Assembly: GCF_008764295.1 (NCBI RefSeq) | Contig: NZ_VTQX01000018.1 | Location: 4,714 to 65,425, forward strand | Origin: Bacillus methanolicus | Lineage (GTDB): Bacteria; Bacillota; Bacilli; Bacillales; Cytobacillaceae | Reading direction: 5' to 3' | DNA: 60,712 nucleotides | In this document: one piece after another, positions 7,679 to 17,720 of the stretch | Position numbering within the stretch: the first letter of the stretch is position 1 | Layout: each line of letters starts with the position of its first letter | Program-made: the position numbers and the translations under genes | The notes under the pieces: generated by a model | Seen by the model: only the letters and a program-made list of their open reading frames with translations | What the model was told of the DNA's origin: nothing | The model's database searches: none

Positions 7679-9301
7679 ATGAGAAAAAAGATAGAAACAC
7701 AAGTGATTGTAATTGGCGGCGGTGTAACAGGAGCGGGCGTACTTCGGGACCTGGCAGTCCGTGGAATTAAAGCAATCCTGGTCGAACAGCGTGATCTTGG
7801 TCATGGAACTTCCTCAAGAAATCACGGGCTCCTCCATTCAGGTGGCAGATATGCAGTTAGAGATGAAGAAGCGGCGATTGAAAGTTATCGGGAGAATATC
7901 ATCCTAAAAAAGACAGTTCCTGGTTCGATCGAGCAAACGGGCGGCTTATTTGTGAAAGTACCAGAAGATGATGATGAATATGTGCAAAAATGGGTATCTG
8001 CCTGTGAAAAGGTTGGCATTCCCGTCAAGAATATCCCTCTTGAACAAGCGTTTCAGGATGAACCGTATTTAAGTAAAAAGATACAAGCTGTTTATTCAGT
8101 TCCAGATGGTTCAGTGGATTGTTTTACGCTAGTTGTTGATGTTGTAGCAGATGCAGTGGCAAGAGGAGCTAGGGCATTAACTTATCATGAAGTGATTGAA
8201 ATAATGCGTGAAACAAACGGAGTGACTGGAGTAGTCGTCCGCAATCGTTATACTGGTGAAGAAATCGAAGTTCGTGGGGAGATTGTGATTAATGCTGCGG
8301 GACCATGGGGGGCTAACATGGCCGAAATGGCAGGAATATCCTTGCATTTAATCAACAATAAAGGGATGCTTGCTGTTCTTAATCATCGCTTTAACAGGCA
8401 AGTAATCAATCGTTTAAGGATGCCTGGTGATGCAGATATTTTTGTTCCGGCCCATAATGTAACGATCTTTGGAACAACAGGTGTTAATGTCAATGATCCG
8501 AACGATTTTAGCTTAGAGCGTCAAGAATTGGAAATGATGCTAGAGGAAGGGGTAGCGTTGGTTCCAGATTTGTTGAACATGCGTCTTATTCGAGCGTTTA
8601 GTGGTAGCAGACCCCTTTATCAAGAAACAACAGTTGCTGATACAAGTGGCCGCTCAGTTACGAGAGGAATCGCTTTGATAGATCATAAACAAAGGGATGG
8701 TGTCGATGGTTTTATTACCATTACTGGTGGAAAGCTGACAACCTTCCGCTATATGGCGGAAAAAACAGTCGATATTGTTTGTGAAAAAATGAATATTGCT
8801 GCTCGTTGTACGACAGATGAGGAGATCGTTCCTCACCGAGATGCACAAAGTTTTTTTAAAGAGGTTGATATGGCTCCCGCTGCGAAGCATAAATTATTTC
8901 ATTGGGCAGGAACAAAAGCAGCAAAGATTGAGCGATCATTAAAACAACGTCCAATTGATCGGACTGTTATTTGTGAATGTGAACAAGTGACATGGGCTGA
9001 AATTGAATCGACGTTGACCGCTGATAGTCCCTTTAATTTAGGAGATATTCGCAGAAGAACACGTTTAGGAATGGGACCTTGTCAAGGAACATTTTGCAGT
9101 TACCGGGCGGCAGCGGTAGCGGTGGAAAAAAATGCAGCCACTTCGGAACAAGCAGCCTGGGCATTAAACGATGCACTCAATGAACGTAAAAAGGGAATGA
9201 CCGTTGTCGCGACAGGTGAGACGGCCAAACAAGCACTGTTAATGGAGACGATTTACAACGTTTCATTACGTCTAAAGGAGGGGGCAGATCAACATGTATG
9301 A
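7679..9301 (+). CDS. glpA: Anaerobic-type glycerol-3-phosphate dehydrogenase subunit A
   Basis: A 540-aa FAD-dependent subunit oxidising sn-glycerol-3-phosphate to dihydroxyacetone phosphate. The dinucleotide fold GGGVTGAG (about 13-20), SSRNHGLLHSGGRYAV and GFITITGGKLTTFR match GlpA. A C-terminal BFD-like Fe-S domain carries Cys432, Cys434, Cys468 and Cys473 (CEC and CQGTFC). This domain and the glpB-glpC neighbours distinguish it from the single-subunit aerobic GlpD typical of B. subtilis. GGGAGGAA precedes ATG. The first gene of a three-gene operon, it overlaps glpB by 8 bp. Confidence 0.93.
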   Translation: MRKKIETQVIVIGGGVTGAGVLRDLAVRGIKAILVEQRDLGHGTSSRNHGLLHSGGRYAVRDEEAAIESYRENIILKKTVPGSIEQTGGLFVKVPEDDDEYVQKWVSACEKVGIPVKNIPLEQAFQDEPYLSKKIQAVYSVPDGSVDCFTLVVDVVADAVARGARALTYHEVIEIMRETNGVTGVVVRNRYTGEEIEVRGEIVINAAGPWGANMAEMAGISLHLINNKGMLAVLNHRFNRQVINRLRMPGDADIFVPAHNVTIFGTTGVNVNDPNDFSLERQELEMMLEEGVALVPDLLNMRLIRAFSGSRPLYQETTVADTSGRSVTRGIALIDHKQRDGVDGFITITGGKLTTFRYMAEKTVDIVCEKMNIAARCTTDEEIVPHRDAQSFFKEVDMAPAAKHKLFHWAGTKAAKIERSLKQRPIDRTVICECEQVTWAEIESTLTADSPFNLGDIRRRTRLGMGPCQGTFCSYRAAAVAVEKNAATSEQAAWALNDALNERKKGMTVVATGETAKQALLMETIYNVSLRLKEGADQHV

Positions 9302-10436
9302 TGAAATTATTGTAGGACAGGGGTTAACTGGCCTATTAACGGCCATTTGGAGTCGAGAAGAAGGAAAAAAAGTTGCTTTAGTGTCTACCGGTTTGGGCAA
9401 GATTTTTCAGTCAGCAGGCGTATTCGATATACTTCCAGGGGAAGATGGTAAATTTGCAGATTTAATGACGAAATATAAGTTGGATACACACTCACGTTTA
9501 ACGATAAGTGAGGCTGCGAAAAAGTACTTTCAGTTAACAGAACGAATTGGTTACCCCTATCAAGGAGGTATAGAGACACCTATAACAATAATTACCGGAT
9601 CGGGTCATCTTAAGGAAACGGCATTCTATCCAGATACGATTAAACCGATTCCTGAGCAGGGTCATGTGGTTATCGTTGGTTTTGAAGAGGTAGTGGATTT
9701 TCTTCCAAAGTATGTGAAAGGGAATTTACAAAAAAGCCGGCCAAGTTTACATGTAGATACGATGACAGTATCACTTGGAAAAGGTTCTTCAAGAACAATG
9801 TCACAACTTGATGCAGCATATTTATTGGATCAGGAAAAAGTGTGCCAGCATGTTCTTGATCAAATCAAGATAAAAATGGCGGATAAAAAAATAGCAAAGG
9901 CGGAGCTATTTATTTTTCCGGCCGCATTAGGGTTTAATAATTGGCGGAAAGTATTGGAACAAGCAACGATCCAATTGCAGGCTGCGATAACGGAAGCACC
10001 GGGAATGCCGCCCAATGCGACAGCAATTCGCTTGCATGATAAATTAAAAAAAGAAGCCATAAAGCTTGGGGTAAGATTTTATGAAAACACGACCATCATC
10101 GGTGCAAAAGTCAAGGATAGTAAAGTTCAATCAGTGATCACAAAAGCGAATTTAGAAATAAAATCAGAGAGTTATGTGATTGCAACCGGTGGGATATTAG
10201 GTGGTGGAATAGAGAAAACAGCTACGGGCTATAAAGACAAAGTATTGGGAATTGACCTTGATCAACATGGCCGCTACACGAACTGTCCAGAAAATGTATG
10301 GTTAGTTGGGGCCAGTAACGGAATGAACGTGACACAATATGGAATAACTGGCGGTGTCTATTCCATTTTATCATGCTATGAAACGTATACAGCACGTAAA
10401 CAGCGTATGAAGTTAGGAGGGCTCCAACATGCATAA
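9294..10436 (+). CDS. glpB: Anaerobic-type glycerol-3-phosphate dehydrogenase subunit B
   Basis: A 380-aa flavoprotein-like subunit with an N-terminal nucleotide-binding fold (EIIVGQGLTGLLTAIWS) and a C-terminal GGILGGGI segment, matching the GlpB family. In E. coli GlpB associates with GlpA to form the catalytic dimer, and GlpC anchors it. The start overlaps the glpA stop by 8 bp and the end overlaps glpC by 8 bp, so translation is probably coupled and subunit ratios kept equal. No membrane segment is seen. Confidence 0.9.
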   Translation: MYDEIIVGQGLTGLLTAIWSREEGKKVALVSTGLGKIFQSAGVFDILPGEDGKFADLMTKYKLDTHSRLTISEAAKKYFQLTERIGYPYQGGIETPITIITGSGHLKETAFYPDTIKPIPEQGHVVIVGFEEVVDFLPKYVKGNLQKSRPSLHVDTMTVSLGKGSSRTMSQLDAAYLLDQEKVCQHVLDQIKIKMADKKIAKAELFIFPAALGFNNWRKVLEQATIQLQAAITEAPGMPPNATAIRLHDKLKKEAIKLGVRFYENTTIIGAKVKDSKVQSVITKANLEIKSESYVIATGGILGGGIEKTATGYKDKVLGIDLDQHGRYTNCPENVWLVGASNGMNVTQYGITGGVYSILSCYETYTARKQRMKLGGLQHA

Positions 10437-11664
10437 TTATAATTTGCTAGACCGTTCATTTGATGCCTGCCTCAAGTGCCATGCTTGTACGGCAACTTGT
10501 CCTGTTTCAAGTGTTTCCCTTGAGTTTGGGGGACCAAAGCATTTGGGACCAGAATTAAAAAGACTAACTGATAATCAACAAGTCATTGATGACAAGCGAA
10601 TTGAATTATGCACCCTTTGTGGGAATTGCGATATATCCTGTCCGGAGAATGTCCATGTTTCTACTCTAACGGCATATGCGAAGGCGATTCATGCAGATAT
10701 TGAAGGAACAAAGCTTCGCGATCATGTTTTAAGCAATGCTGAATTAGTTGGTGTGGCTGCATCAGCTTTTGCCCCCATTACCAATGTGGCGATGACAATG
10801 AAGCCTGTTCGTCAAGTGATGCAAATGGTGCTGGGCATTCCTGCTGAACGAAAGTTTCCACAGTATCGTTTTAACAATTTTAAACGTAAATATAAAAAAA
10901 CAACTTCAGAGACAAAGAGAAAGGTAGCTTACTTTGTTGGTTGCTATGCAACCTATAATGCTCCTGAAGTGGCAGATTCATTTGTTGAAGTCATGAAACA
11001 TAACGGAATTGAAGTGGCGGTACCAAAACAGAAATGTTGCGGTGTACCAATGTTTGCAAACGGTAAGATGGAGCAAGGACTTAAGAATGCCAATTATAAT
11101 ATTGAAAGTTTATTAGAGTACACAAGGCAAGGTTATGATATTGTTTTAACTTGCACGAGCTGCACCTTTGCTTTTAAAAAGGAGTATGTGAATTATTTAC
11201 AATCGGCAGATGCACAAGAGCTAGCAAAGCATGTCTATGATGCTGACGAGTATTTGCGCATGCTTAAAGAAGCCGGTGAATTTAATTCAAACCTTGCACC
11301 AATGAGTGACAGGGCGGGTTATTATGCTCCTTGTCATATGAAGGGTCAGGGGATTGGCAATCCAGCTATGGATATTCTTGGACTTATTCCTGGCTATGAA
11401 ATTCAAGATGTAGCAGCCGGCTGCTGTGGCCAATGCGGCACTTTTGGATTTAAAGAAGAGAAATACGATATTTCTATGAAAATAGGAAAGTCAATGTCTG
11501 AAGCAATTGCTGATGCAGATGCTGATTATACAGTAACAGAATGCGGCATGTGCAGAAATCAATTAGAACAACTTACGACAAAAAATGTCAAACATCCAAT
11601 GCAAGTTCTCGCGCAATCCTATGCAAAGAATCTCGAAGAAAGCGCAATTGCTTCTTCAAAATAA
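10429..11664 (+). CDS. glpC: Anaerobic-type glycerol-3-phosphate dehydrogenase subunit C
   Basis: A 411-aa iron-sulfur subunit. Two 4Fe-4S motifs lie near the N-terminus (Cys14/17/20/24 in CLKCHACTATCP, and CTLCGNCDISCP near residue 60). Two CCG domains follow (KQKCCGVPMF and AAGCCGQCGTFGF). This is the GlpC layout; it hands electrons from GlpAB to the menaquinone pool at the membrane. GGAGGG precedes ATG 10429. Carrying the whole complex suggests glycerol or G3P oxidation with acceptors other than oxygen, for example fumarate or nitrate, which is inference. Confidence 0.92.
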   Translation: MHNYNLLDRSFDACLKCHACTATCPVSSVSLEFGGPKHLGPELKRLTDNQQVIDDKRIELCTLCGNCDISCPENVHVSTLTAYAKAIHADIEGTKLRDHVLSNAELVGVAASAFAPITNVAMTMKPVRQVMQMVLGIPAERKFPQYRFNNFKRKYKKTTSETKRKVAYFVGCYATYNAPEVADSFVEVMKHNGIEVAVPKQKCCGVPMFANGKMEQGLKNANYNIESLLEYTRQGYDIVLTCTSCTFAFKKEYVNYLQSADAQELAKHVYDADEYLRMLKEAGEFNSNLAPMSDRAGYYAPCHMKGQGIGNPAMDILGLIPGYEIQDVAAGCCGQCGTFGFKEEKYDISMKIGKSMSEAIADADADYTVTECGMCRNQLEQLTTKNVKHPMQVLAQSYAKNLEESAIASSK

Positions 11665-11685
11665 CAGTGTAAAGAGTTTGGAAAA

Positions 11686-11728
11686 GGGTCAAATCCTCTT
11701 ATTTATTCGAGGGTTTGCCTCTTTTTTT
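11686..11728 (+). terminator. Terminator after glpC
   Basis: GGGTCAAATCCTC and GAGGGTTTGCCTC form an imperfect stem followed by TTTTTTT, ending the glpABC unit. Confidence 0.75.
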
Positions 11729-11842
11729 AAATCTCAAAAAGAATGAAAAAAGCAATGATTTAAATAAAACAGATAAACAAGTTGTTTATCTTCCTTGTTG
11801 AAAAATTGTCACATTATAGCGTTAAATTACTAATAGGAATTG

Positions 11843-11872
11843 TTGACAACGCTTTCAGACATTCTTTATACT
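11843..11872 (+). promoter_or_regulatory. glpF promoter with overlapping CcpA cre site
   Basis: The -35 TTGACA (11843) and -10 TATACT (11867) are 18 bp apart. TGACAACGCTTTCA at 11844-11857 is, on the reverse strand, TGAAAGCGTTGTCA, a perfect fit to the cre consensus TGWNANCGNTNWCA. It covers the -35 box, so CcpA binding should block the promoter when preferred sugars are present. Confidence 0.85.
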
Positions 11873-11898
11873 TTAGTTACAAGTTAATGCAATTGTGA

Positions 11899-11963
11899 CG
11901 GAGATAAGGAGACTCACACAGCCCCTATTTTATGATAGGATGTACTGGTGTGGCTCCTTTTTT
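11899..11963 (+). promoter_or_regulatory. glpFK leader with GlpP-type antiterminator element
   Basis: CGGAGATAAGGAGA (11900-11912) leads into a hairpin whose arms are GGAGACTCACAC and GGTGTGGCTCC, followed by TTTTTTT. This repeats the layout of the glpA leader: two GGAGA boxes three bases apart, then a terminator. GlpP-controlled antitermination of glpFK is established in B. subtilis. Confidence 0.75.
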
Positions 11964-12013
11964 TCTTCGTCGAAGTAAACCGATTACAATTTGATAGATG
12001 AGGAGAGGAAAAG

Positions 12014-14349
<2,336 letters not shown>

Positions 14350-14359
14350 GAGTTAGATG

Positions 14360-14406
14360 GCCCTGTCAAAAAGTCGGTTACTACGGCTTTTTGACAGGGC
14401 TTTTTT
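14360..14406 (+). terminator. Terminator after glpK
   Basis: GCCCTGTCAAAAAG and CTTTTTGACAGGGC form a perfect 14-bp stem followed by TTTTTT. Confidence 0.95.
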
Positions 14407-14409
14407 ATA

Positions 14410-14455
14410 AGAAAAGAAAAAGCCATTTCTAGCTATGCTAAAAATGGCTTTTCCC
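14410..14455 (-). terminator. Terminator of the CNNM/CBS gene
   Basis: On the reverse strand AAAAGCCATTTTTAG and CTAGAAATGGCTTTTT form a stem with a U-rich end. It lies 34 bp after the stop of the gene at 14489-15838. Confidence 0.85.
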
Positions 14456-14488
14456 CATCAACAAATCCTCAGCCTTAACTCTATGAAT

Positions 14489-15838
14489 CTATGAGACGAT
14501 GGAGGAATTGGTTAAGGGAAATTGTTCGATATTCCCCTGTTCTTCTATTTTTCGTGTGACTTCAATATATTTGATGTGATGGTCTTCCATTTCTATGATT
14601 TTAAAGGAATAGGACTCAATCTCAATCGTGTCACCTTCTTGGGCTTCATAATTTTCTGTTAAGATCCAGCCCCCAATGGTATCGACATCTTCATCATTAA
14701 TATTAAGGTTAAACAATTCATTCACTTCACTTACGAGAACTTTGGAATCAAGGATGTAATGGTCATCAGTAATCTTACGCACTTCAGATACTTCATCCAT
14801 ATCGAATTCGTCGCGAATTTCTCCGACAATTTCTTCGATGATATCTTCTACCGTAACAAGACCTGATGTTCCCCCATATTCGTCCATTAGAATGGCCATG
14901 TGGATCCGCTCTTTTTGCATTTTAATTAATAAATCTCCGATAGGAACCGTATCAATCACGCGGATGATCGGGCGAATATAAGATTCCAATGTTTGTGAAG
15001 CTATTTCAGGGTGATTTAATAAATCAGTCATGATTTCTTTTAAGTTCACTAATCCAATAATATGGTCTTTATCGCCATCAATGATAGGGTAGCGCGTAAA
15101 CTTTTCTATATACATGACTTCCAAGAACGTTTTTATCGTATCATCTTTTGATAATGATACAATTTCGGTTCGGGGAACCATAATTTCTTTGGCAATACGA
15201 TCGTCAAATTCAAAAATTTTATTTACATACTTAAACTCAGATTGGTTAATCTCACCACTTTTATAACTTTGAGACAGAATTAGTCTTAGTTCTTCCTCAG
15301 AATGCGCCTCTTCGCTCTCCTTAGCAGGTTTTAATCCAAACCAACCGACAATGATTCGAGCTGCACCGTTTAAAGTCCAAATAAATGGATAGAACAAGCG
15401 GTAAAACCAAATAAGTGGTCTCGCCACAACTAACGTGACTTTTTCGGCTTTACGGATCGCTACGGTTTTTGGAGCAAGCTCACCAACCACTACATGGAGA
15501 AACGTAATAAACAAGAAAGCTATCGCGATAGAAACAGCGTGGGATAGAGTTGAAGGAATATTGAACTCCAAAAATAGTGGAGTGAGCATTTTAGCAATGG
15601 TAGGTTCTCCTAACCAACCAATTCCTAAAGCTGTAACGGTAATCCCAAGCTGACAAGCCGATAAGTATTCATCAAGATGAGTGATGACTTTTTTGGCAGC
15701 GACTGCACTTTTGCTCCCTTCGTCAATTAACTGTTCTACTCTTGAGCTCCTTATCCTAATGATCGCAAATTCTGAAGCGACAAAAAATGCCGTTAAAGCA
15801 ATCAAAATGGCTAATAAAACCAAGTTAAATATGTCCAA
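14489..15838 (-). CDS. CNNM/CorC-type membrane protein with CBS domains (YhdP/MpfA-like)
   Basis: A 449-aa protein with an N-terminal CNNM (DUF21) domain of about four hydrophobic segments (residues 1-150), a paired CBS module (about 200-340, MVPRTEIVSL and IHMAILMDEYGGTSGLVTVEDI) and a C-terminal CorC/HlyC transporter-associated domain. B. subtilis YhdP/MpfA of this family is a magnesium exporter; YrkA, YugS and YqhB are paralogues. The start is TTG at 15838 with AAGGA 8 nt upstream. A MerR-type gene lies 65 bp upstream in the same direction, as in yhdQ-yhdP. Magnesium export is inference from the family. Confidence 0.85.
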   Translation of the reverse strand: MDIFNLVLLAILIALTAFFVASEFAIIRIRSSRVEQLIDEGSKSAVAAKKVITHLDEYLSACQLGITVTALGIGWLGEPTIAKMLTPLFLEFNIPSTLSHAVSIAIAFLFITFLHVVVGELAPKTVAIRKAEKVTLVVARPLIWFYRLFYPFIWTLNGAARIIVGWFGLKPAKESEEAHSEEELRLILSQSYKSGEINQSEFKYVNKIFEFDDRIAKEIMVPRTEIVSLSKDDTIKTFLEVMYIEKFTRYPIIDGDKDHIIGLVNLKEIMTDLLNHPEIASQTLESYIRPIIRVIDTVPIGDLLIKMQKERIHMAILMDEYGGTSGLVTVEDIIEEIVGEIRDEFDMDEVSEVRKITDDHYILDSKVLVSEVNELFNLNINDEDVDTIGGWILTENYEAQEGDTIEIESYSFKIIEMEDHHIKYIEVTRKIEEQGNIEQFPLTNSSIVS

Positions 15839-15903
15839 ATAAATTTCCTTATCTCGTCACAAACGAGTAAGGAGTCACCTCCCAATAAATTCAAAAATAT
15901 AGT

Positions 15904-16314
15904 CTAGCCTGTTAATTCGGAAAGGGACTTTAATAACACTTCTCCTTCTGTATTGAGTAACTTGGAGTAATTCTCTGCTTGGCCAGCTTCAAGATTTTCG
16001 ATCAATGGTATGAGAACGTTTAAATCGATCTGAAGCTGTTTCATTTGTTGGGTGACAGAAAGAATATGTTTTTTTAGTTCCCCTTCTTGCACTTCTTTTA
16101 TTTTTTTAATCTCTAGTTTTCTCTTAATCTCTTCAAGTGGAATATGAAGACCTTTGCATTCTTCAATAAATCTTAAATCCTCTAAAGCTTGTTCTGTGTA
16201 AATTCGATAATTGGATTTTGAGCGTTGAGCTTTCAAGAGTCCAATACTTGTATAATAATCGATCGTTCTTTTTGATACATTTGCTAAACTTGCTAGTTCG
16301 CCAATGCGATACAA
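15904..16314 (-). CDS. MerR-family transcriptional regulator
   Basis: A 136-aa regulator with an N-terminal MerR winged helix (MYRIGELASLANVSKRTIDY, then YYTSIGLL and SNYRIYTEQALEDLRFIEEC). A long coiled-coil dimerisation helix (about 75-120) follows. There is no conserved C-terminal Cys pair, so classical metal sensing of the CueR or MerR type is not supported. It probably regulates the transporter gene 65 bp downstream and itself. A small hairpin in the gap (CTTACTCG/CGAGATAAG) precedes that gene's ribosome site. Confidence 0.88.
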   Translation of the reverse strand: MYRIGELASLANVSKRTIDYYTSIGLLKAQRSKSNYRIYTEQALEDLRFIEECKGLHIPLEEIKRKLEIKKIKEVQEGELKKHILSVTQQMKQLQIDLNVLIPLIENLEAGQAENYSKLLNTEGEVLLKSLSELTG

Positions 16315-16531
16315 TGCCCCATCATATCACCTCAATCTATTTCTATAATATATGATTATAAATGATGCAAAACCATACAGTCAAACGTTGTGGTTGCCCA
16401 AAAATAAGTTACCTTTAGTTTATTATAAATTGGAAGGAATATGAATAATTCTTTTATGATTTGTTTGAAAATACAAAAAAATCTGTTAAAAAATAACAGA
16501 GTAAGAGAACAAGTAACAATTTGAAAAAGCA

Positions 16532-17077
16532 TTATTTACTAATCCACTCTCTTGCAAGCATGCTGTACATTCGTAAATGGTGAAAGTGGCCATTTAAGTT
16601 TTCACCGTCTCGAACGAAACCTTCATACGTAAAACCAAGTCTTTCTGGAATCGCGCGGCTTTTTAAATTCTTTTCACCACAGCGGATTTCTATTCGATTT
16701 AGCCCTAATTCAAAGAAACTATAATTTAGAACAGCGTGAACAGAGCGTGTCATAATCCCTTTTCCTCCTGCATCTTCTGCCAAAAAGTAGCCGATAGATG
16801 TTTGACGATTATACCAGTCAATATATTGTGAGCCGATATTTCCTACTAACCGACCTTTGTATCGAATCCCAAGGCTAAATCCATTATGGTCACTTAATTG
16901 CATGAGCCAGAAGGAGATAAGCCCTTGGGTTTGTATAGGAGATAAAATTTCATTAACCCATGGGAGCCACCTTTTTAAGAATGTTCTATTTTGATCAATT
17001 AGGTGAAAAAACTCCTCTGCATGTTGGAGTTGAAGCAATTGCAGTTCAATTTCATTGTCCACTTTCATTGTAAACAT
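16532..17077 (-). CDS. GNAT acetyltransferase, RimJ/RimL (YdaF-like) type
   Basis: A 181-aa N-acetyltransferase. The order LKRWLPWV, GNIGSQYIDWYNRQTSIGYFL, AEDAGGKGIMTRSVHAVLNYSF (acetyl-CoA loop) and LNRIEIRCGEKNLKSRAIPERLGF is that of the RimJ/RimL/YdaF group. These acetylate the N-terminal amines of ribosomal proteins or other small or protein substrates; the substrate here is unknown. AAGGAGGG precedes ATG. It is probably monocistronic. Confidence 0.85.
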   Translation of the reverse strand: MFTMKVDNEIELQLLQLQHAEEFFHLIDQNRTFLKRWLPWVNEILSPIQTQGLISFWLMQLSDHNGFSLGIRYKGRLVGNIGSQYIDWYNRQTSIGYFLAEDAGGKGIMTRSVHAVLNYSFFELGLNRIEIRCGEKNLKSRAIPERLGFTYEGFVRDGENLNGHFHHLRMYSMLAREWISK

Positions 17078-17225
17078 ACTTTCCCTCCTTTTGTATGACT
17101 ATCATATGCGGCGTTTTGAAAAAGAAAAATCTTTGAACGGAAAAAAGTTCAAGAAATTTACATATTAACTTAATCAATAAGTTTTATAGGTATGTGGTGA
17201 AGGTTTAAATACTTTTGTTTCGTCA

Positions 17226-17390
17226 TAAAGATGTTGTTTTTTGACTCACTTTCTCTCTGATTCTATGGAGCGCTGTGAGCTCAGGGAATCAGAACCCTTT
17301 TTTGGCGAACTAAAAGGCGTGAGAAGTCAAGATTTCACACGAAATGAGCCAACGAAATTCGTTAGCTCAACAATATGGTTTTTTAAGGTT
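17226..17390 (-). repeat. Dispersed intergenic repeat, copy 1 (reverse)
   Basis: Read on the reverse strand it holds CCATATTGTTGAGC, then GGCTCATTTCGTGTGAAATC, then AATCAGAGAGAAAGTGAGTC and AAAAAACAACATC. These match, in order, the blocks of the copies at 19751, 35729, 39937 and 51747. It is the longest copy. It carries an internal CTGATTC/GAATCAG inverted repeat and lies directly upstream of the feoA promoter. Confidence 0.65.
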
Positions 17391-17444
17391 ATTTTTTTAC
17401 GTGCTAGCGCTGTGATTTTTCACACTGTTGAAACAGATAAATCA

Positions 17445-17470
17445 TGCTATAACGAAAGAGAATCATTCTC
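17445..17470 (+). promoter_or_regulatory. feoAB promoter with Fur box
   Basis: An extended -10 TGCTATAAC (17445-17453) is followed at 17458-17470 by GAGAATCATTCTC, a perfect 13-bp palindrome. It fits the 7-1-7 Fur box (TGATAATNATTATCA) well and lies where it would block transcription start. Ferric-uptake-regulator repression under iron sufficiency is inferred. Confidence 0.75.
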
Positions 17471-17495
17471 AATTAATCGAAGTTAGGTGATGAAA

Positions 17496-17720
17496 ATGCT
17501 AGCAAGCCTGAAAATAGGCAAACGTGTAAAAATTATTGATACGTCGGGAACAGATCGTTTAGTTCGAAGACGTTTACTCGACCTAGGAATTACAGAAGGA
17601 TCGGAAGTTTGTATTAAATGTAAAATGCCTTTTGGTGGACCATTTATGCTTGAATCTTGTGGACAATGCGTTGGTATTCGGCGACGCGAAGCACAAACAA
17701 TAAAGGTGGAAGAATTATAA
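17496..17720 (+). CDS. feoA: Ferrous iron transport accessory protein FeoA
   Basis: A 74-aa cytoplasmic SH3-like protein (SLKIGKRVKIIDTSGTDRLV, LLDLGITEGSEVCIKC, GGPFMLESCGQCVGIRR) of the FeoA family, thought to support FeoB. ATG 17496 is spaced 7 nt from AGGTG; ATG 17490 and GTG 17487 are alternatives in the same frame but too close to the ribosome site. Its stop codon shares one base with the feoB start, so translation is coupled. Confidence 0.88.
   Translation: MLASLKIGKRVKIIDTSGTDRLVRRRLLDLGITEGSEVCIKCKMPFGGPFMLESCGQCVGIRRREAQTIKVEEL

Noticed and set aside
17241..17486. 81-codon frame before feoA
   Set aside because: It lies over the dispersed repeat, the feo promoter and the Fur box and has no ribosome site.
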